DNA from: Pollenia angustigena
Lineage: Eukaryota > Arthropoda > Insecta > Diptera > Polleniidae
Reading direction: 5' to 3'
Assembly (NCBI GenBank): GCA_930367215.1
Contig: OV884058.1
Location: 217,228,208-217,292,207, forward strand
Length of the DNA stretch: 64,000 nucleotides
This document shows positions 44,234-55,922 of this stretch, piece after piece. The notes under the pieces are model-generated. The model was not told where the DNA came from. It searched no databases and saw only the letters and a list, made by a program, of their open reading frames with translations. A program made the position numbers and the translations under genes. Every line of letters starts with the position of its first letter. Within the stretch, counting starts at the first letter, position 1.

Positions 44234-44986
44234 ATTTTATTGTTAAGATGGCAATTTTTATACATACATACCTCTTTCCTCTACAGGTTTCACTTTTGTT
44301 CTTATTAGTTTGTTAATGGAAATAAAGTTAAATAAAGAAGTTTCCATATTTATTTAAACCAACGACTTTTATATTTACACACAGGTGACAACACTTTTTT
44401 GTCAACATTGAATTTGTTGTGTTTTATAAAAAAAAATTTTTGCCTTAAAAAAACACCCCCTACATAAGTGCAAGGTGGCGTATAAGTAACGTTATGACTT
44501 ATATATGCCCCAATTGCGGTTCTCCACTTTTGTAACAGTTTGGTTGTCTTTGGTAAATTCACATTGCCATTCTCAACTCAACAGGCAGTTGGCTATTCAG
44601 TTGTGTATCTGTTTTTTTCATGGTATTGCCGTTTTCAACTTTGTAAAAGTTTGGTCGACAAAAATGTTAAATACACACAACTGCTAAAAAGTAGTTGTGT
44701 CATTGGCAGTTAAAGTTTATTTTTTTTTTTTTAAATTCGGTGAAAATCTAAAACAAAACGGAGAAATCGGATGTACAAATATTTGTAATAACTTTTTCGC
44801 TATTTTTATAAATTTGAGCTGCTTGACCAGCTTATTTAGTAAAATGTAGAAATTGCTCGCGAAAAACACCAAAGTTTGATATGATGAAAAATTCATGTAA
44901 GGAGTAATGGGAAGAGTTTTCAGTGGAGTTAAATAGTTTTGGACCACGACAAGTACTACTACTCTTAGACACTTATAATCTTCTAA

Positions 44987-47106
44987 TCTATATATATAAA
45001 ATTGTAACGTTACTGACTGACTCACTGACTCACTGACTCACTGACTGACTGACTGACTGACTGATTCATCATCGCACAGCCTAAACGCCTGAAGCTAGAC
45101 ACTTGAAATTTGGACCAGAGATTGGTCACTCCCCAAATCGATCCACTAAGACGGGATTTTTGGAAATTCGAATGTTTAGGGGGTAAAAAAGGGTAAAAAC
45201 AGGAAAATTCGGTAACCTTATATCTCCAAAACTAAAAGAGATACAAAAAAAATTTAATACCTATCGTAGTTCTTTAGAAAAATAAGCGGACAGGTGTCTG
45301 GTACTTTTTTGAAATTCGGCCCTATTTGGGAGTAAACGTGTAAAATCTGATTTTTAGTACTTTTTTGACACCCCATCTATCTTTTGAACCAATAAACATA
45401 GAAACAAAGTTAATACCGCATTCGAAACTTATCAAAAAAATACGAATATAAATTTGGTACTTTTTCGAAATCCGAACATTTTAGGGGTAAAAATCGTAAT
45501 TATTTTTGGTACTTTTTTTAAAAAACATTTTTCTCCATTTTTTGAAATATTCGTACTAAATTATGGGCTGCCACTATAATACTGAAATTCTTTATACTTT
45601 AATGGGGTGAAAAATAGTACCAAAAAGGGGGAATACAGGAAATTTGATATTTCACTTAACCTTTTTGGTATTTTTTAAATTATCGTTATGTTGGACCTAA
45701 AAACATAAGATTCAACATGCAATGTCGTGAGTGGATAAGAATCTATGACGGAACTTTTTGGTACTTTTTTGTTCTTTAACTGGTACTTTTTGAATTTTCT
45801 TTAGTTTTGGACCTAGAAACATAAAATTCAATATGCAATGTCCTGGATGGATGAGAATCTATAAGAATGAACTTTTTGGTACTTTTTAATTCTTTGATTG
45901 GTACTTTTTGAATTTCAGTTGGTATTGGACCTAGAAAGATAAAATTAAAAATGCAAGGTCCTGAGTGGATAAGAATTCATAAGAGGGAAGTTGTTGGTAC
46001 TTTTTTATTCATTTACTGGTACTTTTTGAATTTCCGTCAGTATTGGACCTAGAAACATAAAATTAAACATGCACGATCCTGTGTTAATGAGAATCTTTTA
46101 GTGGGATCTTATTGGTACTTTTTTATTCGTTAGCTGGTACTTTTTGAATTTCCGTTAGTATTGGGCCTAGAAACATAAAATTAAACATGGAACCTCTTGA
46201 GTGAATGACAATCTGTAAGAGAGATGTTTTTGGTACTTTTTCGTTTTTTAAATGGTACTTTTTTAAATTTTCGCTAATGTTGGTCTAATGAACATAAAAT
46301 TAAACTTGCATGGTCCTGAGTGAATGAGAATCTCTAAAATCGCTTATTGGTACTTCTTAGTTAATAAACTGGTACTTTTTGAATATCCGTTATTATTGGA
46401 CAGAGAAACATAAAATTGAATATACAATGCCCTAAGTGGATAAGATTCTATAAGAGGGTAGTTTTTGGTACTTCTTTGTTCTTTAACTGGTACTTTTTGA
46501 ATTTCCGTTAGTATTGGACCTAGAAACATAAAATTAAACATGCAAGGTCCTGATTGAATGAGAATCTGTAAGAGGGCTTTTTGGTACTTTTTTGTTCTTT
46601 AACTGGTACTTTTTGAATTTCCGTTAATATTGAACCTAGAATAATAAAATTCAACATGCAATTTCCTGAGTGGATAAGAATCTATAAGAGGGAATTTTAT
46701 GGTATTTTTTTATTCATTAACAAGTACTTTTTGATTTTCCATTTTTAATGGGCCCAGAAAGATAAAATTAAACATGCAAGGTCCTGAGTGAATTAGAATC
46801 TTTAAGAGGGGTTTTGGTACTATTTTGTTCTTTAACTGGTATTTATTTATAAACTGGTACTTTTTTTAATTTAATACTTATTTTTGTGTAATAAATAAAA
46901 AAAAGTAAGTAATTGTCTGGTACTTTTACGAAATTCGGCCGTTTTAATAAAATTTAAATAAAAATTATACAACTTGGCCTGATTACAAAGTAGCGGGTTA
47001 GATGCTATAAATTAAAATAATTTAAACCTAGAAAAATAAGCTTTGGCATACAAATATGTTCACGAAGGAAAAGGAGACGCTAACGAAGTAGCGGGTTAAA
47101 TGCTAG
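44987..47106 (+). mobile_element. Helitron, 2.1 kb, non-autonomous, with a large internal tandem array
   Basis: It starts TCTATATATATAAAATTG after A and ends GGGTTAAATGCTAG before T. The subterminal hairpin GACGCTAACGAAGTAGCG lies next to CTAG. A (GACT/CACT)n tract lies at 45,012-45,060. No Rep/helicase coding. It is a longer sibling of 35,911. Confidence 0.82.
45660..46875 (+). repeat. ~117-bp minisatellite, about 10 units, inside the Helitron
   Basis: Each unit starts near CTGGTACTTTTTGAATTTCC, then has TATTGGACCTAGAAACATAA, TGCAAGGTCCTGAGTG and TTTTTGGTACTTTTTTGTTC. Unit starts are near 45,780, 45,899, 46,015, 46,134, 46,253, 46,370, 46,488, 46,605 and 46,723. The short Helitron at 35,911 lacks the array. 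Confidence 0.85.
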
Positions 47107-47500
47107 TAATTAATAGAATTACAATATTCTTGGCACAGGTTTGGATACACTACAAGGCAAGTATAAACAAAAACTTGCCAACAATAAAAGAAACTCTCAA
47201 GCGACAGGGCGAGGCCTATCACAAGAAGTTCCATTAAATAGCCTTGAGGATACTTTTATCTTTGCAAGAGCAAGTGGCACTAAACGGCCTAGTATTTGGT
47301 ATTGAAAATATTCAACCATCAAGTGACAATTTTGATATATATCAAAGCTATTTGAGAAATTATTACTGTCAAAATAAACACCGATTTTAAATGAAAATAG
47401 TTGTCATCAAACCATCAATTCGGATTTAGAAGAAAACACAGCACAATTGAACAAACTCATCGAATAGTAAATGTCATAAGAAAAGCATTTGAAGACAAAC

Positions 47501-49092
47501 AAGTTAGAGTGCTATATTCGACTGTGCCGAATCTTTGATACCCTCCACCGACACTTCGTATGTTTCAGGAGTAATATCTGTGTGATGTCTATTTATTATT
47601 ATAATCTTTGTAAAAACAGACATCTGCATTAAAATTTGTTGCGGTTTAAACCTATATAAAATTACTGACCAAAAATCAGAATCAATTTTAACAAGTTAAA
47701 GTGCTATATTCGGCTGTGCCGAATCTTTGATACCCTCCACCGACAGTTCGAATGTTTAAGGAGTAATATCTGTATGATGTCTATTTATTATTATTATCTT
47801 AAACTGTGACGAGTTGTTATTAATTATGGTTTTATACTATGTTCACACTTGAGTTCTTAAACGCGTTTAAACAGCTCGAACGTGATTAAGCTCTAATCAC
47901 TTCAAAATCGAGATGATTACCCATGCATTGAAGGGATTTGTTAATCACTTCAAATTGACATGATTACAACTAAATCACTTTATAAACCACATAGAATCCA
48001 CTGAACATACCTAATAATGTAGAATCGCCAACATGTCGTGTACAACCGGCCAAGATTTATGCTTAATGTTTTTATTTTTTTCCTTAAATAATTCATAAAT
48101 TTTCACAATTTCATCATTATAATGATTAAAATAATCTTCTGATAACTTTATAAAAGTGTTTTTATCCATTTTTAATACTTTAAAGAAATATAAATTTGTT
48201 TGATTTTTTTGTGTGTTTGTTGTGTGTTTTTTTTTTTTTTTTCTTAATCATCTCAAATGTAATGTGAACGGCTTTGATTAGCTAATCAACATTTTGCTTA
48301 AACGCGTTTAAAAACCCAAGTGTGACCTGAGCATTAGGCGACTTAACTGTTTTCCGGTAGTAGGGTTTATATGGGGCCTAGGGTAAATTATGGACCGATC
48401 ATCACGAAATTTCACAGCGTCATTTCTAGTCCTTTAAAACTGTGACGTACCAATTTCTGTTATGATACCATTATTAATTATGGTTTTAGGTGTTAAACTG
48501 TTTTCCGGGAGTAGGGGTTCTATGGGGTAAATTAAGTACCGATCTTCACGAAGTTTCACAGTATCATTTATAATCCTATAAAACTGTGACGTAGCGTTAT
48601 TTTTTACGGTTTTAGGCGTACTATACTGTTTTCCGTGAGTAGTGTAGTGTAGTATATGGGGCTTAGGGTAAATTATGGACGGATCTTCATGAAATTAAAC
48701 AGCGCGATTTCCAGTCAAATAAAAAAATTTTTTGCAAATTCTTATCTCATTCCGTGCCTTGTTCCAGCATTTATGCTATTTTTGTTAAACAAAATTATCA
48801 ATTTTTTTAGGTGGTTGTTCCACATTTTGATTCATAGCTCTGGTCCTTTTGAACCGATTTTGCTGGATAACTACAAGCAATTTGACGCCCAATTTGTTTA
48901 GTTCTTTTGAGTTTTTCGAAAGTGAGCGTGTTTTCAACAGACGGACAGACAGAAGGACATGGCTAAATCGACTTAGAAAAGGACCCAGAATATATATACT
49001 TTATGGGGTCTAAGATGAATATAAAAAAGTTTCACACGGAATGACAAACTTAATATACCCTCTTCACAACTAATTGTGGTGGAGGGTATAAA
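47501..49092 (+). mobile_element. DINE/INE-1-like Helentron with two heads and a nested MITE
   Basis: Two head copies (47,501-47,688 and 47,690 on), each ACAAGTTA-AGTGCTATATTCGGC and TACCCTCCACCGACA, lie in direct order. Three central units of about 150 bp (48,340-48,730) and the GACGGACAGACAGAAGGACATGG patch follow. It ends GTGGTGGAGGGTATAAA. It splits the jockey frame between FEDKQ and YCSALF. Confidence 0.78.
47835..48333. mobile_element. 499-bp TTA-target MITE of the AAACGCGTTTAA family
   Basis: The ends are TACTATGTTCACACTTGAG and, inverted, TGCTCAGGTCACACTTGGG. TTA flanks at 47832-47834 and 48334-48336. The DINE unit GGTTTTA|GGCG is rejoined when the MITE and one TTA are removed. It lies opposite in orientation to the 39,460 copy. 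Confidence 0.82.
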
Positions 49093-50539
49093 AATATTGC
49101 TCAGCACTCTTCATCGATGTTTCGCAAGCTTTTGATAAAGTCTGGCATGAAGGCTTATTACATAAATTGAAGCAAAACTTACCAGCAAACACACACGAGC
49201 TTTTAAAAAGCTACTTAGTCGGTCGTCAATTTATTATGAAAGAAAGAAATTTCTGAAGTGCCCCTCAACCAATTACCGCTGGAGTCCCACAAGGCAGCAT
49301 CCTGGGCCCTCTGTTATACTTAATTTATACTTCGGACATGCCTACAAACAACTACACCCAAATTTCAACATTTGCTGATGATACAGCTTTTCTAAACGTG
49401 AACGAAAACAGTCAAGAAGCATCTCGATACTTAAAGGATCATATATTTCAACTCGAACTGTGGTTAAAGCAATGAAGGATAAAGGTCAATGAGCAAAAAT
49501 GCGTACATATAACATTCACCTATTAAAATCAATAATCAAATGTTACCTCAAAATTCGCATGTAAAATACCTCGGTATACATCTAGATCGTCGTTTACGTG
49601 AAAAGCCAAATAGAGGCGAAATTAACTCAAAGAAGCTAAAAGCCATCCAAATTCATTGGCAAATTGGAAGCAATTCTATCCTTAGTCTCGATTGCAAGCT
49701 TCTACTTTACAACTCTATCTTAAAGCCTATCTGGTGCTACGGTATTCAACCATACCAGCCGCTCCCTGGTATTTTAAAAACTCAAACATTCATAAGGATC
49801 TCAATGTGCCATTAGTAAAAACGCTTGAACAACACCCAAATCCACTAGCTCGAAATATTTTAAACCATGGCGGCCACACTCGCTTAATAAGAAGAGACAC
49901 TGCACCCACCCAGTCACCCAGTCAGAAGAGCGATAAACACCTACGTTTGTGAACAGAAACCGTGATGACGAAATTTGTTGCTGGCACTGGCAGGACACAA
50001 AACAAAGTATGTACATATTAGGATAAGATTTGATTAATTGCTGTTAGTTCATATTTAGAATATGAAGATTCAATAAATAAATATTGAAAAAAAGCGACAA
50101 TGTTACTGATTTAGTTGAACCAATTATGCCACCAGCAGATTTGCCGACAGCTACCGCAACCAGAAGAAGAACTTATCAGACACAAGAAAGTTTCGTTACT
50201 TTTTATAAGATCTTTCTTGGCACTGAGAAGTTCAATAGGGTTGGAATCATCACGAATTTGTCTTCTTGTACATAGCACATCTATACAAGAGTTTTTCTTT
50301 TCGTTATCATACAATAAATCGACACTATTATCCATTATAAATACTTTTTATTTTACACAACAGTTAAAAACACTTGTAGTTTAAAAAAGTTATTTAATTT
50401 TATAAAATTTTCACTTATCAAACGTGATATTTTAAGTTGGCAACTCAACTAAAAACTATACCTTAAATGAGTTTGGCTGTGCATAAGTCGGGTTTACTCT
50501 CACACGACCAAACTGAGTTGAGTGGAGAACCGCAAAAGG

Positions 50540-51135
50540 GGCATTAATGAATAACTTTTTTCTTTCCAATTTTGTTTAACGCTAGCACTTATTTAAATTT
50601 AGATTATAGTTTGGAAATATGTTCACATGATGTTTTCCTTAGAATTTCAGGTTCCAGCGCCCTCTTGAATAATCGCCTTAAGCTGTTGGATGGTTCTTGG
50701 CTTATTGGCATACACCTTGGCCTTTAGGTAACCCCAAAGAAAAAAATTAAGAGCCATTTGAACAGGGCGAACGTAGTGGCCAGTTAAAATCAGAAAAATG
50801 CGATATTATTCGGTCTTCAAAAAGGAGCCATACTTGGACGAGCTGTGTGAAGTGCGGCTCCATCTTGTTGGAACCACAATTCTGGACCTCGGACCTTCAA
50901 AGTTTATCAATCATTGTCCGGTATTGAATGCAATTCACATTAACCAAAACTGGTTCGTCGCTTTCGAAAAATTATGGCCCAATGATCTTTTCTGAAGTTA
51001 TTCCACCCCATACTGTGCATCTGAGTGGGTTGATTTGATTATTCTTTGCTTTTGGTAACCCCATATTCTGTAATTTTGTATAGGTATTCACGTGACCATT
51101 GAGGTGAAAATGTGCCTCATTGCTCATTATTCGTT
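50540..51135 (-). pseudogene. Mariner-type transposase, degraded
   Basis: On minus: SNEAHFHLNGHVN (Asp of the first catalytic box replaced by Asn), CTVWGGITSEKIIGP, VLVNVNCIQYRTMIDK, then in shifted frames NCGSNKMEPHFTQL (for WFQQDGAxLHTA), ISHFSDFNWPLRSP, FFLWGYLKAKVYANKPRTIQ and PEILRK. The helix-turn-helix part is missing. The 3' sequence matches 14,640-14,700. It is inactive. Confidence 0.75.
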
Positions 51136-51531
51136 ATGATCTTTGTGTCTGACTAATTGAATGCTGACTTTCAAAATAAAATTAAACAACTTGTTTTCTC
51201 TTTTCTGTTCTGAAATTAAATCATACCGCTACTTATGTATACGCTCTCTGTTTACATATATAATTATTTCATTATGTCTTATGAATAAATCCCTAAAATT
51301 CTGGTAATTCTTTCTGAACTTATTTAAAAATTTCTTTGATAAACTAAAATGGCAACTGTCTTCTCAATAGCTTACTTGTAATAACTCGAATAGTCAGTGT
51401 GTAAGTTAAATTTTGTTCTTAACTGTAGTGACATGAAGACTACTGTGCTATTTTGTCAAAACTTGCATACCTATATTTCTTTTAATTGTGGCGAATTTGT
51501 GTTACAATTCTATATATACTTACATATGTAC

Positions 51532-52853
51532 CTACACGCAAAGAAAAAATATGGTTGTGGTAAACATATTCTGAGAGCAACATATTATGATAAGATTCAT
51601 GATTGTAGTCACCATATTAAGATTATTATTGAATCATATTATGACTAAATATACTCGCAATAAATAATAAAAACAACATAATATTTGTCCCTTAATCATA
51701 TTATTATTCTGTAAATCATACTAAGTTAAGAAGTAATCAAATTATTGTCATGCTAATCATAATAAGTTAAGAACTAATCATATTATTGTCATGTTAATCA
51801 TAATAAGCTAAGAAGTAATCATATTATCATCATGTTAATCATAATAAATTTAGAAGCAATCATATTATGATACAGCACCTTTCATAGCTGTCATAAAAAT
51901 ACAAAATAAATTAAAATTTTTTTGCATCGATTTTTTATTTTGTGGCTTTTTACAATTTTTCGTAATGTAAATTAAATAGCGGAGTTCAATATAAGGCTTG
52001 CATAAGAGCAAATGGAAGATCTGTGGTTTTCATGGGCAACCGCGTATGTCCATTTTGCCGATTTTGAGATGTTGATGCCATATTGCCGTTCTATACATGT
52101 TTCGTAAATTTTTTGAAAAAAGATGGATCAATTCCGATTTTTTAACGTAATGACAAAGTTTAAAAAGTGCAATACCCAGCCCATTTGATCATGAATGGTT
52201 GTCGGCTTTCCTGAAACATTTTTGTAAGACATACGCCGTTGCCCATGAAAACCACAGAAATATCGTAACACTTTTAAAAAATATGACGAAATCTCTGTGT
52301 GTTTTGTTGTTTGATTTTACAAAATAACTACGATATTTTGCATTTGCACTATTACATCACTAATACCGAATGAACTCCGCTAATATTGTAATTTTTTTAA
52401 TTTCTTTAAACTTATTTTTTTAATGGGAATTTATCTTTAAATTGTTTAACCGCTCACATATAAAATAAACGACACAACTGATTCAAAATTATTTTACAAA
52501 TGGCGCTAACATAATATGATTAGAGTAAAAATAGTTCGATTGCATCTTTAACATAATATGATAAATGTATAGAAATTTATCATGTTATGGCTATTAAATA
52601 TCATGATATGGTTGTGAGTAATATAATATGTTTAGAAAGTTATCATAATTAAGTTGTAAGAAAAATAACTATTTTTCGGTCAACAATACTCAAATGTATA
52701 ATTGCGATAAACATTGATATGTTTACAGTAACTATAATATTGTTGATATTAAATAACAATAACAATTATTTGTGTACGACAATAATATATTGTTACATTA
52801 AACATAGTGGTGATGCCGTAACAATGCCCAACCATATTTTTTCTCTGCGTGTA
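51532..52853. mobile_element. ~1.3-kb TIR element rich in AATCATATTAT repeats
   Basis: The ends are TACACGCAAAGAAAAAATAT-GGTTG and, inverted, TACACGCAGAGAAAAAATAT-GGTTG. 51,690-51,880 holds four to five units of about 41 bp (AATCATATTATTGTCATG, TTAATCATAATAAGTTAAGA). 52,500-52,640 has further ATAATATGAT words. The TIR tip resembles the CACAGAAAAAATT tip of 58,077. No target duplication resolved. Confidence 0.6.
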
Positions 52854-52859
52854 CATACA

Positions 52860-53700
52860 TATGTATGTATATTTATTTTTGTTTATTCAAATGTTTTATT
52901 TATTTAAATGTGTTCACTTTTTCTGTCTAACTACGCCTCTGTGACTTTTGTAAATAATGATTTTTATTTAAAAATTTAATTTATTTTAAGAAAGTCGGAA
53001 AATAATGGGCAAGTTTGCAATTGAGTGTATGAAAAATGTATTATTATTTTTTTTTTTCTTTCATGAATGTAGGTCAGTGATGATTTTAATAAACGATATA
53101 AACGAATTTAATATGAAATATTTAGATAATAGTGATAAGAGAATAAATAATAAGTAGGAGAAATTAAACATAGTCACTCCTAATCACCCCTATCGTTAAT
53201 AAAATTTCTTCGCATTTACCTAAAAAATGTTTGGGAAAAAGCAAAATTTTAAGGGGAAAAACTGTTAACGTTTTGTTCCAGATAGACGGGAGTAATTAAG
53301 AGCTTTTAGTGAATAAAACGTAAAGTGGGCAACATTATTTTCATTCTTAGCTGTTATACAAAATATTATATCTATGTACATATATGTTTACATACAAAAT
53401 CAATTGCTTTAAAAAATTTTAATATTAATTTATTTTTTCCTATGTTTTTTTTATGAAATCGACAGTTTTGCATATAGTCAATGTTTTTACAAAATTTATT
53501 TATTCTGAAAAAATCGTTTTTTTGTGATGTTTTCTTTTTATAAATTCAAAAATTTTGTATATCATCGGTGTTTTGTAAAAAATCGATGTTTAAATATAAA
53601 GTCTCTGATAAAAAACCGTGCTTTTTAATAATTTTTGTATAATTAAATAATTTTTTCTGCACATATTTACATTTCGAACAATCGATGTTTTTTCATTATA
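52860..53700. other. No gene; AT-rich, one orphan TIR end
   Basis: AATCACCCCTATCGTTAATA at 53,184 matches the tip of the 19,190 element, without a partner. The remainder is T-rich. Confidence 0.4.
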
Positions 53701-53704
53701 GTGA

Positions 53705-54716
53705 ACGTTTTTATACAGAGAATTTGCTTTTCTATAAAATTCGATGTTTTTCTTTTCAGAAATTCTGTGTTTTGTTTATAATCGTTTTTATATACAGAGT
53801 AGTTTCTTTTCTATAAAATTCGATGTTTTTTGTACAAATTCGATGTTTTGTTCATAATTGGTTTTTTATATAGAGTAGTTTCTTTTCTATAAAATTCGAT
53901 GTTTTTTGCACAAATTCTTTGTTTTGTTCAAAATCGGTTTTTTATAGAGTAGTTGCTTTTCTATAAAATTCGATATTTTGTTTATAATCGGTTTTTATAT
54001 AGAGTATTTGCATTTCTATAAAATTCGAGGTTTTTCTTTTCAAAAATTCTACGTTTTGTTTATAATCGTTTTTTTATACAGAGTAGTTGCTTTTCTATAA
54101 AATTCGATGTTTTTTTGCACAAATTGGATGTTTTGTTCACAATCGGTTTTTTATATAGAGTAGTTGCTTTTCTAAAAAATTCGATGTTTTTTTGCACAAA
54201 TTCGATGTTTTGTTCATAATCTGTTTTTTTATATAGAGTTGTTGCTTTTCTATAAAATTCGATGTTTCTTACACAAATTCGTTGTTTTGTTCACAATCGG
54301 GTTTTTATAGAGTAGTTGCTTTTCTATAAAATTCGATCTTTTTGCACAATTTCGATGTTTTGTTTATAATCGGTTTTTATATAGAGTATTTGCATTTCTA
54401 TAAAATTCGATGTTTTTCTTTTCAAAAATTCTACGTTTTGTTTATAATCGTTTTTTTATACAGAGTAGTTGCTATTCTATAAAATTCGATATTTTTTGCA
54501 CAAATTTGATGTTTTGTTCACAATCTGTTTTTTATATAGAGTAGTTGCTTTTCTATAAAATTCGATGTTTTTTGCACAAATTCGATATATTGTTCATAAT
54601 CGGGTTATTTATAGAGTAGTTGCTTTTCTATAAAATTCGATGTTTTTTTGCACAAATTCGATGTTTTGTTCATAATCGGTTTTTTTTATATAGAGTAGTT
54701 GCTTTTCTATAAAATC
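53705..54716 (+). repeat. Tandem array of ~76-bp units, about 13-14 copies
   Basis: Each unit has GTAGTTGCTTTTCTATAAAA-TTCGATGTTTTT, GCACAAATTCGATGTTTTG and TTCATAATCGGTTTTTATAT. Starts of CTATAAAATTCGATG are spaced about 72-86 bp. Related TCGATGTTTT words extend more sparsely from 53,500 to 55,430. Confidence 0.88.
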
Positions 54717-54719
54717 AAA

Positions 54720-55747
54720 TATTCTGAAATCACACGGTTGCCCTGTTTTATACAAATTTAATTGCCGCTAGTTGGTACAAAGTGAAATGGGTACAATAAT
54801 TGCCGCATTGATATTACTTGACAACTGCGAAAACAGCTGTTGTAGTACACATCGTGTGATACATATGAAACTTTGCATGTGTAAAATACATGTGGAAATA
54901 CATATGTAAATTTTTCGATTAGAACACGCTCTATTTTCCTGTGGCAAACATAAACAAAACAGCTGGTTTGTTTTGAAACGTAAACAAAAGTCAGTTTTTA
55001 TTTACATTTATAGGTTATGTCATAAGGAAAAACATAAGCAGGTGTGATAGCAAAAATTATGAATCGTATGTAAAATGGAAATTTTGACATACATACGGAA
55101 TTACATATGGGAAAGAAAAGTGACAGTACATATGTAAAACACATCCCGTCTGATAGCACCTTTAATTTCATCTAAGGTTTTTTTTATAATAAAGATGTTT
55201 TTGTACAAAATCGATGTTATGCGGTGTTTTGGCACAAGTTCTTTTTCAAAATGATCATTTGTTCTGCTAAATATTTTCTTTTGCTAAAAATCTATGTTTT
55301 GTGCAATTTTTGTATTACATTTTTTTTGCATTAAATGAATATTTTTGTGATTAATTTATCTTTTTGTACTAAATCTATGTTTTTGTAAAATTAATTGATA
55401 TCCTATGCAAAATATATTTTTACAAAAAAGTCGTTGTCTTAAGCATTTAAACAAAATCTAAACAAGTTCTATTCCTTCAATTTTTCAGAAATTACTTTAT
55501 ACACTACCAGACTATTATATTGTATTTTCGATATTTTTATTTATATTTAAAGATTTGTTTACAAAATAGTGTAAATTTTAAAAAATAAATTATTATTTAA
55601 TCATAACAAACATTTAAATACATAAGTTAATAAATAAATAAACTCCAAATTGAAAAAAAAACATTTAAAATAAAATCCACCAATCGATAAAAACCGTTTG
55701 GAAACAATAATAAATCACTGGCAATTCACTAACATTCCCGTTAATAA
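54720..55747. other. No recognised gene between the array and ferlin
   Basis: It contains repeated ACATATGT/ATACATATG words (54,855-55,140) and T-rich sequence. The last 400 bp probably include the ferlin 3' UTR on minus. Confidence 0.35.
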
Positions 55748-55922
55748 TTAAAAACCCCATCCCGGTAAAATCATTGAATATTTCGCTAAAAGTTGTAAAA
55801 TACCCAAAGCAACAATAAATAAAATCAATAAAATAAAAAGAAGTTTCAGGAAATAAGGGAATAAAATACGTTTGACACCTTTCCAGGGATTGGAAAAAGG
55901 ATTAAAAGAAGTTTTTGGGCGT
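55748..55922 (-). CDS. mfr: Ferlin (misfire-like), terminal coding exon with the membrane anchor
   Basis: This is the last coding exon of a ferlin, a large tail-anchored multi-C2 protein of calcium-dependent membrane fusion and repair; misfire is the Drosophila ferlin. A CTTTACAG acceptor precedes base 55922. The exon completes a lysine codon split by the intron, then reads RPKTSFNPFSNPWKGVKRIL, followed by a hydrophobic stretch of about 25 residues rich in L, I, F and V, and a short lumenal or extracellular tail ending GWGF at a TAA (55750-55748). The RPxTSFxxFxNPxK motif directly before a single transmembrane helix is the standard C-terminus of ferlins. The 175-nt length fits the reading phase exactly (1 + 58 codons). 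No clear AATAAA signal is seen close downstream; AT-rich variants occur about 120 bp on. The family call is firm; the symbol rests on there being one known ferlin in Drosophila. Confidence 0.87.

Larger units (their letters stand above)
40041..44460 (+). mobile_element. DD41D-type mariner, about 1.45 kb, split by ~2.7 kb of insertions
   Basis: TA flanks (40039-40040, 44461-44462) bound TIRs AAGGGTGTTTTTTGTAAGAC and, inverted, GGGGGTGTTTTTTTAAGGC. Transposase parts lie at 40,150-40,395 and 43,084-43,905. The block between them is a separate TIR insertion; a 271-bp retroposon sits downstream of the coding part. Confidence 0.75.
47110..50083 (+). pseudogene. Jockey-clade LINE, reverse transcriptase region, split by a DINE
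   Basis: The left part ends FGFRRKHSTIEQTHRIVNVI-RKAFEDK (RT block 2a). The right part resumes at 49,094: YCSALFIDVSQAFDKVWHEG (block A), PITAGVPQGSILGPLLYLIY (block B), TFADDTAFLN (FADD catalytic box), LPQNSHVKYLGIHLDRRL, and LDCKLLLYNSILKPIWCYGI. It ends near AATAAATAAATATTG. These are standard jockey blocks. Frameshifts, stops and loss of the N-terminal endonuclease make it inactive. Confidence 0.83.

Noticed and set aside
45012..45065. GACT/CACT microsatellite as an independent locus
   Set aside because: It is part of the Helitron 5' region, and a shorter form exists at the same position in the sibling Helitron.
53705..54716. CRISPR-like array
   Set aside because: The units are contiguous diverged minisatellite repeats without conserved-repeat/unique-spacer alternation, in a eukaryotic genome.
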